64,000 nucleotides of DNA from Actinomucor elegans (GCA_026027325.1 JAMSLZ010000005.1:248001-312000), one strand, 5' to 3'. Shown: positions 11,557 to 24,351, counted from the first letter of the stretch. The notes: generated by a model from the letters alone, not told the origin. Program-made: numbers and translations.

Positions 11557-13143
11557 TTTATACAAATACGTCTTGGAAGAAAAGAATTCTACTCTGAAAA
11601 TGAGTATGATAGCTGTATTAGTAGAACAGTCACTGTGGCCTCATACTGAGTGTAATTTTCCAAAGGTATACCCTTGAAGGTTCATCTTTTCAAATTTTGA
11701 CACTTTTTTTTTAGCCTTAGAGATGGTTATTTAACTATATAGTTACTAATACAAAAATACTCTTTTACACTAATAAGCATACTTGGATATTTATTTGAAA
11801 GTTTTTCTTCATCAAAATTTAATTTATGAGCATAAAGCCAAAATACGAGACAGATATATTTATTTGATGATAGCTTGAAACTCTTATAAATAAGATAGTG
11901 ATATCTATACTATTTAAACTAAAAATGACATACTCAAAGACTGCATTAAAGTATTTTAGGTCAATGTAGAAGTTTTCATACATTACCATTGCACTAAGAG
12001 CAGAATTTGAAAGTTTAGTGCGTCAACAATTGGTTTTTGCAGCAGCAGCACTTGTTAATCTAATATCTGCCATCCAATCAAAGAATAATCGCAAAGAATC
12101 CTAATGATAGATATACCTTGGCTTCAATTTTTCGGTTTTTTGTAATTTTTCCTAAGGATGTTTTAAAATATATCAGTTTTCCGAATCAAATTAAGTTTAG
12201 AACTCGAGTTTTTTGATGTAATTTAACTTGTGACAGCCAATAAAATCACAGAAATGTGTGATACCTTTATATCACTTTTTGACCGTATTGAAGACAAATG
12301 CTTAATGCCAACTCATTTCAAACAACTCAAATATACGAAAGCATTTTCTTTTCTGTATTTATTTTTACCAACATGTCAAAGTTGCCAAGCTTAAGCGGTG
12401 AAGTTGCATCGAATTATGCGGAGGAAAGCTATCGACGTTATGAGCAAATTCTCAGAATAAGCAATAACTGCAATATGCAGTTTCTCATACTATAATTATC
12501 ATTAATAGAATCTCAATATTACTATACATTGTTCCTTCAATTAAGAGTGCCTAAACAGCCATCTTGTCTCTTTTCGTATGCGCAAAAAGAGAGGCTAGTA
12601 TCGGTTCCAACTATCCATGGGCTGGAAGCCAAGCATATATAGAAGATGCAGGACTATACGATGGCCTTATTTTTCTAACAGCGACGAGAGTAGCATTGCT
12701 GTACAAGGCTCTGATGCATAGTAAATGTTTGTACCTGAAACACCATGTCTTTGAGTAAAATCCAGGGTGTTAACCGAAGGAAAGGGAATGCTATTGTATA
12801 TAGTAAAGCGCACATACTTCACTGAATCTCCGTATCTAGAAACTGTTATAATACATATTTTTGTAGTCTACAATTTTAACGTATCGCTATTTTTATTTTT
12901 ATTTTTTATATTTCTGTTGCTATGACTTTAATGATAGATGAGTTGTTTAATCTAGGCAGTGCGATATCTTCTCTATACTCAGCCAAGACTTGTGATAAAT
13001 TACGTTTGTTGGTCGTACCTAAACATTTACAATCAGAAGCAACAGGTATAAAAGGACCGCCATTTGTACCCAGTTTTAATATTTTTCTCTGTTTTTTTTT
13101 ATTAAAATATTAATACAGTCATTATCTATTATGTTCTTTACTA
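11557..13143. other. Intergenic region between CDC40 and the deacetylase
   Basis: AT-rich; the first 300 bp presumably carry the CDC40 promoter. Small ORFs at 12298-12495, 12564-12758 and 12922-13113 have no recognisable domain and do not join into a plausible spliced gene. Nothing else is seen. Confidence 0.5.
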
Positions 13144-14382
13144 TCAAGACTCCCAATAAGGACTAGGAAGTTCAGGTGCGCACTCATGTACAGTTTTGAC
13201 ATTAAACGCCTTTTGCAACCGAGGAAGCCATTTTTCAGTAGTAGCAATGGTCATATTACTCGTTTCATGTTCCAATACTATATGACCATTCACATCGTTT
13301 GGACGATCAGTAATCCATTGCTGAAAGAATTCATCAATCTGGTCTTGATTATACCGACCAGCAAAATCATTTGCTACTGATGGCAAACCCCAATCAAATG
13401 AATCACTGTCCCAGATAATGGTAGATAGACCCATTTGATGAGCAATGGCACGTACCCTGTCATCTACATCGCCATAAGGTGGACGCCAGCATCGCGTAGT
13501 TACCCCAGTAGCTTCTTTAATTGCTCTTATACTCCAATACAGCTGAGCTACGATATCGTAGTTTGATAGCGTCGTCATTTGAGGATGAGACCAAGTGTGA
13601 GCGCATAGTGTATGGCCTGAATAAAGAGCACGTAACGCAGCTTCAGGAAAGGTCACTACATTGGAGCCTACGTCTATAGATAAAAGAGAGATGAGTGAAA
13701 CTATCCGAGTAAATTGATTGTTTTCTTTTGTTATTTACAGAACAATGTAGCAGTTTGGTTATGTTTAGCAAGGAAATCATAGAGACGAGGCTCAGCCCAC
13801 TCATCCTCTTTGTTTGATGGAGGCAAAGGCCCATCATCATAAGTCTATAGATAAACGTAGTATGGGTCAATAAAGATCTATTTTACATATGTTGCGTAAT
13901 AATCATACCAGACCAAAATCCCCCACCTTGGGACAAAACTTAATATCCTCTGGTAAATAGGGTACATTTGGAGTGGTGCATTGCGAAGCTGTCCACCAGC
14001 AAGCCTCATCATTTTCGATATCATACGTATCGGGAGTACCACTGCTAGGGTCGAAGTCGGGAACATAATCCCAGTCAATGGAATTGATGGCGGCCTTGAC
14101 TCCTGGATGGTTGAGATCGGGTGCAGTCCACAGTGGGGGATAGTCTCTTACTTTGAATGTATTAGTGAGAGGGATAGGGCCTGTAGGGATGGTGCTTGAA
14201 GCTTTTACGCCATGGAAAGGGAAGCTAGGTAAGTATGCTGGCGAAATCATTGGAAGAATACCATTTGATGTCCCAGTGGCTTTTGTAGGAGTTGTGAACG
14301 ATCCAACAGGCTTACTAATTGGCAGGGCGATGACGAGAGTGATCAATGCTGCAAAAACAATAAAAGTACTGAATACAACCAT
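13144..14382 (-). CDS. Secreted polysaccharide (chitin) deacetylase, CE4 family
   Basis: Metal-dependent de-N-acetylation of chitin to chitosan in the cell wall is the expected role; Mucoromycota walls are chitosan-rich. Exons: complement(join(13144..13673,13739..13844,13909..14382)), 369 aa. A hydrophobic N-terminus (VVFSTFIVFAALITLVIA) is a signal peptide or signal anchor. About 140 residues of linker and pre-domain precede the NodB-type domain. The CE4 motifs are visible: TYDDGP at 159-164 (catalytic Asp and metal Asp; the usual Phe is Tyr), HTWSHP at 219-224 (metal His), RPPYGD at 257-262, and a WDSDSFDW motif. Intron 2 interrupts just before the YVGSNV strand. No GPI-attachment signal is evident at the C-terminus (PELPSPYWES). 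It could act on peptidoglycan or another GlcNAc polymer, but chitin is most likely. Confidence 0.92.
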
Positions 14383-14865
14383 AATTGTGAGGCTTTGTAT
14401 ACTATCGATTGATTTATACGCAAAGGATAGTATCTAAATGTAATGAAAAACAAGAGAAACAAGAGAAAAGTACCAAGGAATATAATCTCTGAAAAGTATT
14501 CTTTTATACTTGACTGTTTACTATACATTGGTAATAAACGCTCCTTCCAATGCTAACATGCAACAGTCCCCTATACCGAATTATGAAAATATCTACTAAC
14601 ACTTGATAGTGATACGTATATGGTTTAATCAAAACATGTAACAATAAACGTCTGTATAGGTATAATAACACCGAGTTTCTTTATTCAATTATGTCTATGA
14701 AAACTATAGAAAGAAAAAATTTCTTATGAGACCGGTCTATTTACGGCCCTTTTTGATTTCTATAGCTCCTAAAGATGAGTTCAGCAACGATTTTTGTCAG
14801 AAACTGGAACCTATACATACATACATACGTTGATACGTCGTCCCAAGGAACTAACCATTTTTTGA

Positions 14866-14898
14866 ACACACACGCGCACACACACGCACACACACAGA
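14866..14898. repeat. (CA)n microsatellite, interrupted
   Basis: Alternating CA dinucleotides interrupted by CG steps, next to an ACAT tetranucleotide run at 14814-14829. Confidence 0.85.
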
Positions 14899-15303
14899 CA
14901 TCCATTGCGCAAACACACATTAATCTATGTATACAAAGGCATACTAACTGATAGTCTTAGAATAGGGGTTTTACGCGATTCGGTGCATCTATAGCATGAG
15001 CCTTATATTATTATGGATAACGGAAAAAAAGTCTTCTTCTTCGATTCAAGTGCTAGGATCAACTGCTTTTCCTCCTATATCACACATTCTCCTCTTTGTT
15101 TCAGCAGCAGCAGCTGTAGTAATGATCCATGGGTCCATTTAAATATTAAGATATGACATTCGTACATACAATTTTTGAGCAATGCCTTCCAAGCACAGTA
15201 AAATTAATCAATTGACAAGTTACTGTATGCTCTTGAGTTTGGTTCAGCTTTACTTTAGATATACTTTCTTTTCCTTTTTTGTTTTATATATATCAAGATG
15301 AAC

Positions 15304-15330
15304 AAAAAAAAAAAAAAAAAAAAAAAAAAA
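15304..15330 (+). repeat. Poly(A) run (27 A)
   Basis: Uninterrupted A run in intergenic DNA; no coding element ends here. Confidence 0.8.
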
Positions 15331-16399
15331 TCAAAGCACAGGAGTCGATTCGAATGAATTCTACATTCTAGGAGCTTCTACTGATCATAATGACGATACC
15401 GTTTCTATCTGCTGAAAAAGTTTCTCGAAATACTTGAAAAATCTGGTTATGGTAGGCATATTTTAATATATCTTGACATATGCAGGTGAATCAAAATGGA
15501 AGACGTCTTCTCCGTTTGTTTCAGCGACTGAATTTCAAGCATCAGGCCATAAAGAGAATGGTAATGGCACTAAGGAATAGTTTGTTCATCGCTCATGAGC
15601 CTATTATACCAAATTCCTTTGTCAAAATCTTTCGTATACTGGCTCAGAGAGCCAAAAATCAATGGATGCTCATTCAATATATCTGTCATAGTTGAGCCCA
15701 AGCACTATTGTACTATCAAGCATGAAGCCATGCAAAGGTAATGGGGCTTGCTTGATTGGTATTAGATTTTAACAGTAATGCCAAGACCAGTACGTTGAAG
15801 AAGGTACTAGCTATGAACAGTTTTAGAGGAACCTTACGGGGAGTATTAGACTGAAACTTTAAGCATCTAATTCATAGAATGTTATTTTGGCGTGGACTTT
15901 ACAAAATCAACAAACAAGTAAAATTGGATGAGCTATCAGAAAAAGATATGCATCTAGAGTAAGCAAGGTCATTACATAATAATTTTGTAGATCAACAAGC
16001 TTTACGTTGCGTCGCGCAGGAAGAGACTCAGTCCGTATCAAGCGATGATGATGATGTTGAGCTTAGGCTCTTGTTTTCTTCGTAGTTCTGCCAATGTTGA
16101 AGGTTTACTAACAGCACATCAATGTTCAAGAGAGATTCTCTAATGAAATTTTGTTTTACATGGTTTGTTTTGTGCTTGAGCACATAGATCTAAAGGGCTA
16201 CTGCTCAAGAGCTGGAAGTGTCTCAATATATGCCAATTATTAAAAGCCATTGTATGCACCTGCATAAACAATCGTGAACAGGAAAAATCAAGCAAATTCT
16301 TTCAAATGGAAGAGACATGTTCGAATAATTTGCTAATATTTCTTGCTAAAGAAACTCAACGTTATATATTAAAGATAAAGTTATATGGATCTATATATC

Positions 16400-18379
16400 T
16401 TAAGTCTGAGTCGCCATACTATGCTGGTATTTATAGTGACTATTATTGGTATCCTTTTGCAATTCTTCCAATTGCATTTGTAATCTTCTGATCTCATCTG
16501 CTTCTTGATCTAACCTCTGTTGATGGGTTTTTTTGATATCTGCCACCAACAATCGAAACTCTTTTCGCAGTGCTTGTGTCGTTGGTGCCAATTCACCTTG
16601 CTGACCGTATCCAATCTTCTTTACTTTTTCTTCAATGAGTTCCATCTCTAACTGATTGCGTTGCCGGTTTAATGTATCCAAGCGTTTATCATAGCGCATA
16701 CGATGAGAGTCGAATTCAATAGCAGTATTGGTAAGCTTATCAAAGTTATCCAGTAGTTCATCAAACTGATCTTCCATCTGGTGTGTATGAGAGGTCCATT
16801 GATCTTCGCGCACTTGAAAGTCGTGTTTAAGACGATTTTTTTCTGCTTCAAATTCTCTGTTATTGCTAAACGGTGAAGGGGATCGGCTGGAGGTTGCAGC
16901 TCTCTTTTGTTGATCTCGGATATCGTAATTGAGTCGGCTAATTTTATTATCTTGTTCATCTAATAAGCGCGATTTCTCTTTGACCAAAGTGTCTAGACTG
17001 TTCTTTTGCGAGCGTAATTGGACGCATTCAGTTTCCAATTGCTGATGCATACGCGTATTGCGTTGTAATAAGATGGCTTGTTGGTGGATATCATTTTCGT
17101 ATTGTTGTGCTTGATCGTTCAATTGTTTTTGGTATCGCGATTTGAGCGCAGGATCTTCGGTATTGGTTGATTCTGGAGTGGTTGGGTTATTAAGCTCGTC
17201 TCTTTGACGCGTCTTTTCCCATATCTGCAACTCTATCGACTCTGATTTATATTGCAGTAGCTCCATCTTGGTTGCCATATGACGTTGAGGATATAATGAT
17301 ATGAGTGACAATAGTTTGGTGGATAGTAGTTCCATATCAATGAGTTTTGATAATAATCGGTCTTTTTCAACTTTTATCGATAATAGTTCAGCTTTACTTT
17401 GTTGAATTCTGTATAAATCTTGTTTGCTTGATAATAATAATAAATAATAAAAGGTTAGCTGCTAATGAATGGATCATAATGTTTTCTCGGTACCTATTCG
17501 GGCTTTTGACGCTTAGATGTTCTTGCAGCTGTAGTAGCTTTTGTAGTGGACTTGCATTGGAATTGACAGGCACATTTAGTTTGCGAGTGCAAATGTGACT
17601 GATTCGTCTTGAAACTTGATCTAGCACACTTTCAAGCTTGAAATTGCTAGTATTTTGATGTAATTCAAGATGTTGAATGCCTTTGTTTAACACACCTGCA
17701 GTGTGCTGCAGTAGAGTCTTTTTAATCTCAATTTCTCTTTGTTTCATCTTTTCCAATTGATTTGACATTAACTTAATCTTATGTTCGTTTCGTTGACGTT
17801 GGTTCTGTAGATAAATGACAGAGTTTCGACTATTTTTAAGATTGACATTCTCTAATGATTTTGATATATTTTTGATACGGTTTTCCAGTTCTATGCTTTT
17901 TGATAAATGGGTGATATGATCGCCTAGTTCCAGTAGTTCCTGTAATTTATGTTTAGAAGACTGTCTATATAGTTTTATCAACCTCACCTTTTTTAGTTTG
18001 TCCAAGTTATCGAACGTTAATATTTTGAAATCATTCGAATCCAGTACAGCTTGTGATATGAGCAGTTGAGTTAATAAGAAACTTGATGAAAACATGGTCT
18101 TATTTTCGGGCTTCTTTTCAAAACCATCATGATAAACAACCTCTTCTTCCAAGACTGGCTTCATATTCCACATATTGCCCACGAGCTCTAAAGTGAAGCT
18201 CCAACGATCAACTACGGATAGTAACAGTGTTGGTTTTTTTTTTATTGGAAATTGATCAACAAACTGAGCTTACCGTTATGTGAATGCTGCATCTTGCTCA
18301 TTTGTGAATCTCGAATACGAAAAGGCGAGCGAGAAGGTATTGTCGGAGAACGAGGTCCATTATTATTAAAGGCTGGCAT
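16400..18379 (-). CDS. Coiled-coil protein with Up-regulated During Septation (Uds1) domain
   Basis: Exons: complement(join(16400..17426,17494..18211,18274..18379)), 616 aa. Exon 1 encodes a Pro/Ser-rich leader (MPAFNNNGPRSPTIPSRSPF) that looks disordered and phosphorylatable. Residues of about 75-190 contain FLLTQLLISQAVLDSNDFKI followed by LTFDNLDKLKK and heptads. This fits the Uds1 (Up-regulated During Septation) family, whose members are coiled-coil proteins linked to septation and cytoskeleton in fission yeast. Nearly all the remaining protein is predicted coiled coil (LEMELIEEKVKKIG, LQMQLEELQKD). The splice donors are GTAAGC and GTACCG. The family assignment rests on motif resemblance; the role is inferred. 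Confidence 0.75.
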
Positions 18380-20303
18380 TCTTTTGGTTTATCAATGTAA
18401 AGAAGAAGAGCCAATTTTACTATAAAGTGTAAAAGGAACGTGTAATTAACTAATGTACATGTAATAAAAAGAGTCGTGTAGTATAGTAACAGGTTTACAA
18501 AACAGATCCTTTTCACGCTTTTCTTGTCCAATCAAAGATGATATGCTCAATTAAAATATAAAATGGTGTTACCACCTTTCCTTTTCAATGTCCCTGTGTG
18601 TTTAAGCAACGCGTTATTTGATTTTTCAACTTCTGCATTAGCTTTGAGTTATTTCATCAGGTTATCGAATAATAATAAAAAAAAGTATCGATGGACGAAA
18701 AGTGTGTTAAGAGCTCTATAATAATAATAATAAAATCTTTTGTACATTGATAGTGTAAAGATCATATATTTCTTTGAAACTACGGAGTTTTCTTTGGCAA
18801 GACATAAATGCATGTTCTATTTTTTTTTTTTTTTTTTTCAAATCATCCAACGCGCTTTTTAATAGAAAAAAAATTAGAAGTATATACTTTTGCGTGTTTA
18901 TGGCAGAATTGTATTCTAAAGTATACCTTAAAAAATGTCACTTATAGCATCGAAACAATAATGCAAAGGTATATCATCACTACTTTCCTACTGATCTTCA
19001 TATATATTGGATATCTGTGTTTTAATAAATATATGCCCGCCGGTTATTTAAAGCCCAAATAAAAAAATTGATATTGGTTTTAATACGCAGAAGCACATCA
19101 ACGAACTTTGTACAAAATTAAGCTATACATATGATAACTTTTGAATATCCTTCAATTCAAGGAGTTATCATTAATAAAAGCCGGCTTTCGTTTATTTCAT
19201 AAATACAGCTTAAGCTCGAGTATTATTATTATATTATAAAATCTAAACTAAATATATTTGCATATGTACTTTAGAATGTACTGAAATTATATTGTTAATA
19301 AACCATATCTCGAAGATTTATATTCGCGTTTCACAAAGAAAAATTAAGTTTAGGCTTTAGGGTTTAATGTTATGAAATTTATAGATCTTTCGGTCGATCT
19401 CGGTATAGTCATACATTTGCTAAATTGACTGTACAAAGAATGGATTCCTACATGTATTACATGGGCTATTTGACTGTAATATGTTTAATATAGCATAATC
19501 ATCAATAATTAACTGTAGAACATATGTGGTTTCATATATCATTAGGCGTTAATTCGAGGCCGTAGCGCCGTTTCGTTTCAATTTCGCATCTCTTTAGCAT
19601 TCTATGCGCAGAAGAGCTTCTGCATCAGGTAGGGCTTCGGTGTTAAATTCGACGCTTTTGATTTATGAAATGTTATCTCGCATAAGATCAAGCAGTAAAA
19701 CAATTTCCCCCCCCCTTTAGTTAACGTATATAACTTGATGCAGCCAAAACATTTGGGTCAAATAATGATCTCTGTAAATGTAATAGGCCATTTTAAGTAT
19801 TGAATACTAATCATATGTCATGTTGCACCGGTAATGCCCGAGAAATGTATGCCAGTATGTCTTATTTTCGTCTATTTATTGCTGATGTGCGTTTCAAGGG
19901 ACATTGTAAAGACAGATAAAAAAAAAACATGCTTATAGGTTATTATCAACGACAAAGAGTGTCGCAGAACTGAAAAAGTACTGTAAGCTGTTAAGGCCCT
20001 CTTATCAAATAGCAGTTGGCGTAGCACTTCATTTGGTTTAACCTGACATACAGTCACCATAACTCCAAAGGATGATCTTTAAATTGACGAGGGGGAAATA
20101 AAATTCCAAGGGATGTTTTTTTTTTCGGAGAGGTTTGTTTGTAGACTTTAAGAAATTGATAATAGGATTGAACCTGAAGGTTTTTTGGTTTTTATGTGAA
20201 AAGTATGTATTTTTTACAGCAACAATATGCCAAATAAAAGTAAAGCCAAGATATGTTTATGATTCATCTTTTGCATGATTTTGGACATTTTAAATAGTTT
20301 TCC
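18380..20303. other. Intergenic region between the Uds1 gene and the LINE
   Basis: AT-rich with a T19 run (18820-18838), a (TAA)n stretch near 18719 and a dispersed-repeat copy at 19560-19630. No ORF with recognisable features is present. Confidence 0.55.
19560..19630 (+). repeat. Dispersed degenerate repeat, copy 3
   Basis: The core TTTCAATTTCGCATCTCTTT is followed by TGCGCAGAAGAGCTTCTGCA, resembling copy 1 most closely. A diverged upstream block (CGGTCGATCTCGGTATAGTC) lies near 19390. Confidence 0.45.
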
Positions 20304-20318
20304 AATGGATCAATCTTT
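20304..20318. repeat. Target-site duplication of the LINE, left copy
   Basis: The 15-mer AATGGATCAATCTTT here is identical to 25693-25707. On this side it abuts the element's poly(T), which is its 3' poly(A) on the minus strand, so the exact border within the T run is ambiguous. Confidence 0.93.
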
Positions 20319-20503
20319 TTTTTTTTTTTTGTAATATTTATTTATTAAATAAATTTTTTGTTGAAGTAACACATCGCGGAGAGGTGGTACCCGATGAAAC
20401 GGAAAGAAGGAAAACTATACTACTGGATAATTATAAGAGAGGACCGAGAGAAGGCAAGGGAAGAGAAAAGAAAGAGATCCGATAAGCTTTGTTATATCAA
20501 GCA

Positions 20504-23500
20504 CTAGAGGTTGTCTATGATTATGGGGTTGAGCAGCCTTTCTGTTGCTGAGATGACCTGTGGCAGAAGGCGGCTAAGGTTATCAATGGGCCTTTTTGGT
20601 TCTGTGAGGCGACCAAGCTCCCAGTAAAAATTCCATAATTTCCACAAGGCTGTTGACACAACTGAAAAATATTTGTTAGTGTTTGTAATGCCGTGTGGTA
20701 TATGCAGAAATCCAAGAGTGCTATATAGCAGCTCTGGTGAAATAGAGACCAAGGGAAAATGATGTAGCAATAGGTCGGACCAGAGTTTCCATTTTGGAGG
20801 GCAATCGACCAAGAAGTGACGGATGGTATCATCAGCATTATCACAAACAGGACAAATCGGTGAGGAAACAGTGCCATATTTGAATCGTACTTGTTTGGTA
20901 GGTATACAACCTGATATAGCACGATAGTATATACTTCTGGCTTGAGGGTACATAGGGCAGGACCAGAAGATGTTTACAATCCTTTTGGAAAAAAGGAGAT
21001 CAACAGCGACATTCTGTTGATAGGATTGCCGGAACTGTTGTGGTGTGAACTTGTTCCAAGTGATGTTATCTGTCAAGTCAGCCTTCAGTGTTTGAGTAAC
21101 CCATTCAACGGAGAATTCTCTGGGGGGATCCATGATGTGAGGCCAAACAAAGGGTTGAAGATTTACTGTTTTATATTGTAGAATGTCGCGGTACAATTGT
21201 TCGCATAGTCTTGGAAACCGAACGTATTCATGAGTCACCTTTAGTCTCATTCTATTTTGGATATTATCAAAAACCAGAAACCGATGTGTAGGGTAGGACG
21301 GATGTTTCCGGCTCCAATGTGAATCATTGATGTTGACTAATATTTTATGCAGAGGCATATTGAGAATGGTTTCCACAGGGATACAGTCCAGCTGTAATTG
21401 CGTATGTTCAACAAAATAATCAAAGGCTTTAAAAATCACTGACCAGAGGGACATATTGGCCTTAAAGGCAGGACCCTTTCTGTATTCCGGATCATAGAGT
21501 GGGAGGTGGGGGTACAGAGCAGAGTTATGGAACAGAGAAAGATGCTGAAGCATTAAAGGACGAACAAACGAGGGGTGCTTCGATGGGTCCACTAGATAAT
21601 TCAGCCATCGTTTCTGTAATATGCGATGTTGTATAGCCGGATCATGTACTTTTAAACCACCAGATTCCCAAGGTAGAAAGATCACTTCCTTACGGATTCG
21701 TGGGGTCTTCTTTTGCCAAATGAATTGATATATAAGCATCTTCAATGTATTGAAGAATTTGGCTGTTGGTTTAAACAGTCTCAAGGGATACCAGACTTTG
21801 GTGAGTATCAAGGTGTTCATAATCGTCACTCTACCTCGGATGGACACTTGTCTTTGACTATATATTTTGCACCCTGATTTAACAATAGCAATCAAGTTAT
21901 CTTCAAGGTGGGCCCGTTGGCGAGTAGTATAAGGTAAGTAGTATCCTAGATATCTAAATGGTTCTGTACATCCTTGATGGTGATAAGTGGTGATCCGTAG
22001 AGTTCCTAGTTTATCAGCCCAGGAAGCATCTCTTTTACCATTAAGGGCGAATGCCTCGGACTTGTGTTCGTTAAATCTTGCATTAGATACTCGACCATAG
22101 TCAGCCATGTGGAATTTTAGCCGATGGAGGTCATTTTGATCGTGTAGAAGGACGCAAACATCATCGGCATATGCCAGGCATTTGAGATTAGAAGTAGACT
22201 CTTCGGATAACATAGATGTTAAGGTCGAAGGGGACTGATAGCCTATCATTTGCTGGTCTTGGAGTATTGAGAGCAGGAAAGGTTCTAATGCTAAGTTAAA
22301 CAATAAAGGTGACAATGGGTCGCCCTGGCGAAGGCCTCTTTCTTGTATGATAGGGTCAGTAAAGAAGCCGTTTATGTTAATTCGAACCTCATTTCCAAAG
22401 AATAGCTGGTGGATACAATCAATGAAGGCCGGAGGAAATGCAAACTTATGAAGAGTGTTTCTTAGATATCCAGCATTTACCCGATCATAGGCTTTTTCTT
22501 GGTCTAAGAGGATACCCACACCTGATAAATCCAATGATTTAGCTTGTTCTAGTACCATCGAGAGTGCCAATCCATTATCACCTATGAATTTGCCTGGAAC
22601 AAAGCCAGATTGGTAAGGATTCAGCAACTTCTTGACCAAAGGTCCTAAACGTTGAGTGATTAGTCTCGTAAACACCTTTGCGTCACAATTGATAAGGGAG
22701 ATAGGTCTATGGTTTTTCAGTGAAGAGAGGTCCCCTTTCTTGGGTAGAAGTCTCACACGGATATCTTTCCAGGACTTAGGGAAGAGACCAGAGAGAGCTT
22801 CGTTATATACTCGTTTAATGAGGTCCTGAATATGCACATTGTTGAACAGAAGGTTGATATATGGATAACTAAGGCCATCAGCGCCGGGGCTACTAATTTT
22901 TGTTGATCTAGTGGCCTGTACAATCAGCTCATCCAATTCGATAGGTTGCATGATCGAATCTTGTTCATCGGAATCTAAAGTCCGGTGGAATTGAATGCCA
23001 TTAAGATAGGCCTCGATGCTATGTTCAGGGACTGGATCTGCTGTATACAATGATTGATAGAACTGTTGAGCATATACCCTCATTTGTTTGATATCAGTTG
23101 CAACGGTTGGAGTTGTATTTGACTCTTGTGCAATTGTAGTTGTGGAAACATTAGGTTCCCGCAAGGCTGAGATATACTGCTGTGTGCTTCGATGTTGATG
23201 GATAGCTTTCAGATAACCAGCAGATTTTTCCCCATTTTCACGCCATGTAACTCCTGCTTTCAAGGATGCAATGTCTACCAGTTCCTGTTGCAAAACGTGT
23301 ATCATGTTATCTATCTTTGGTAGGAAATGAATCAGGGTGGCTGTTGGTGGTTTTGACCTTAATAGCCGATTACGTTTCCGTTCTAGATGCTTCAGAGAAA
23401 GTTTACGCCATGATACATATTTGATTCCAAATTGTTTTATAATTGATGAAGTTGCTGTCTTAACTTCTTCCCACTGTTCCTGCGTGGAGAGAGAAGTGGG

Positions 23501-24349
23501 CATTGTCTCCATCAATGATTGAAGTCGGGCAGAGAGCTTCTTCCGAAATTGTGGGTTATTGGCATAAGCGGGATTGGCTCGCCATAAGCCTGGTCCTACT
23601 TTGGACTTACCCAAGTTGAAACTAACATTCAGTAAGGCATGATCAGCCCAGTCTGAATTGAGGTATTCTATAGCTGTGTCCAAAATCGAGTATTGAAGTG
23701 AAGTGCCAGCATAGATGTAGTCAATGCAGGACGTAATTTCTACATTCCGTTGAAAGGTGGGAATAGTATCCAAATCGTTGTGCATCATACAGTTATAGAA
23801 TGATTCTTGTAAAAAGGAGACCCATTGCGGATTGGTTTTATGATTGGCTTTTCCGCTAGCAATATCTCTGAGGTAATCATAGTTAAAATCACCAGACACA
23901 ATTAGTCTTGTGAGATCAATAGTATCTGTCAATTCAGTTAGCATATTCAAGATAGCAAGAAAGAAGTTTCTCCTATCAGGGTTTGAGGAGGCTGGTGCGT
24001 ATATGTTCAGTATATGGAACGGTTCATAGAACTGATGGGGGTGTTGTACTTGGCATAATAGATATCGATTCGACTTGAATATGTGTTCCGTAGTTACTGG
24101 AGTTAGTATATACGTTGGTGAGAATGATATCATGCCACAATGCTCGGTCCAGAAGGTTTGTCGAGCTTGGAAGAGAATATTTAAGGAAGGGATTGAAGAT
24201 GTAGAGGCATTAGTCTCTTGTAATGAGAGTATATCAAACTGTTGAAGTCTTAAGTAACGAATGAGTGATGATTGGGTTGAAGATTGTTTTGCTCTGCCTA
24301 TACTGTTACAGTTTAGGGAAGCATATTTGAATGGGATCTTTTTGGTCAT
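20504..24349 (-). CDS. LINE ORF2: APE-type endonuclease and reverse transcriptase
   Basis: 1281 aa in one exon. Residues 1-250 form an exonuclease-endonuclease-phosphatase domain: the N-terminal YASLNCNSIG, LSLQETNA and SGDFNYDYL, and WADHALLNVSF near its end, correspond to the conserved catalytic strands. The reverse transcriptase spans about 490-800, with RLLPKKGDLSSLKNHRPISL, DQEKAYDRVN at about 614, GLRQGDPLSPLLFNLALE and the catalytic YADD at about 726-729. Near the C-terminus CPVCDNADDTIRHFLVDC (about 1164-1181) is the CCHC-type motif of L1-like ORF2. The ATG lies 2 nt beyond the ORF1 stop (TAA-TA-ATG), suggesting termination-reinitiation. No RNase H domain is recognised. Confidence 0.96.
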   Translation of the reverse strand: MTKKIPFKYASLNCNSIGRAKQSSTQSSLIRYLRLQQFDILSLQETNASTSSIPSLNILFQARQTFWTEHCGMISFSPTYILTPVTTEHIFKSNRYLLCQVQHPHQFYEPFHILNIYAPASSNPDRRNFFLAILNMLTELTDTIDLTRLIVSGDFNYDYLRDIASGKANHKTNPQWVSFLQESFYNCMMHNDLDTIPTFQRNVEITSCIDYIYAGTSLQYSILDTAIEYLNSDWADHALLNVSFNLGKSKVGPGLWRANPAYANNPQFRKKLSARLQSLMETMPTSLSTQEQWEEVKTATSSIIKQFGIKYVSWRKLSLKHLERKRNRLLRSKPPTATLIHFLPKIDNMIHVLQQELVDIASLKAGVTWRENGEKSAGYLKAIHQHRSTQQYISALREPNVSTTTIAQESNTTPTVATDIKQMRVYAQQFYQSLYTADPVPEHSIEAYLNGIQFHRTLDSDEQDSIMQPIELDELIVQATRSTKISSPGADGLSYPYINLLFNNVHIQDLIKRVYNEALSGLFPKSWKDIRVRLLPKKGDLSSLKNHRPISLINCDAKVFTRLITQRLGPLVKKLLNPYQSGFVPGKFIGDNGLALSMVLEQAKSLDLSGVGILLDQEKAYDRVNAGYLRNTLHKFAFPPAFIDCIHQLFFGNEVRININGFFTDPIIQERGLRQGDPLSPLLFNLALEPFLLSILQDQQMIGYQSPSTLTSMLSEESTSNLKCLAYADDVCVLLHDQNDLHRLKFHMADYGRVSNARFNEHKSEAFALNGKRDASWADKLGTLRITTYHHQGCTEPFRYLGYYLPYTTRQRAHLEDNLIAIVKSGCKIYSQRQVSIRGRVTIMNTLILTKVWYPLRLFKPTAKFFNTLKMLIYQFIWQKKTPRIRKEVIFLPWESGGLKVHDPAIQHRILQKRWLNYLVDPSKHPSFVRPLMLQHLSLFHNSALYPHLPLYDPEYRKGPAFKANMSLWSVIFKAFDYFVEHTQLQLDCIPVETILNMPLHKILVNINDSHWSRKHPSYPTHRFLVFDNIQNRMRLKVTHEYVRFPRLCEQLYRDILQYKTVNLQPFVWPHIMDPPREFSVEWVTQTLKADLTDNITWNKFTPQQFRQSYQQNVAVDLLFSKRIVNIFWSCPMYPQARSIYYRAISGCIPTKQVRFKYGTVSSPICPVCDNADDTIRHFLVDCPPKWKLWSDLLLHHFPLVSISPELLYSTLGFLHIPHGITNTNKYFSVVSTALWKLWNFYWELGRLTEPKRPIDNLSRLLPQVISATERLLNPIIIDNL

Positions 24350-24351
24350 TA

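Larger units (their letters stand above)
14383..16399. other. Intergenic region with simple repeats
   Basis: Holds an ACAT tetramer run (about 14814-14829), a CA-rich microsatellite (14866-14898), and an A27 run (15304-15330). A 71-codon ORF at 15480-15695 has no recognisable family. The rest looks non-coding. Confidence 0.5.

Noticed and set aside
12298..13113. Three small plus-strand ORFs as a possible spliced gene
   Set aside because: No shared domain, no convincing donor-acceptor chain, AT-driven composition.
13186..14437. Plus-strand ORFs opposite the deacetylase
   Set aside because: Shadows of the CE4 gene, whose catalytic motifs fix the strand.
15480..15695. 71-codon ORF in the intergenic region before the Uds1 gene
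   Set aside because: No similarity recognised and flanking frames are closed; kept only as a note.
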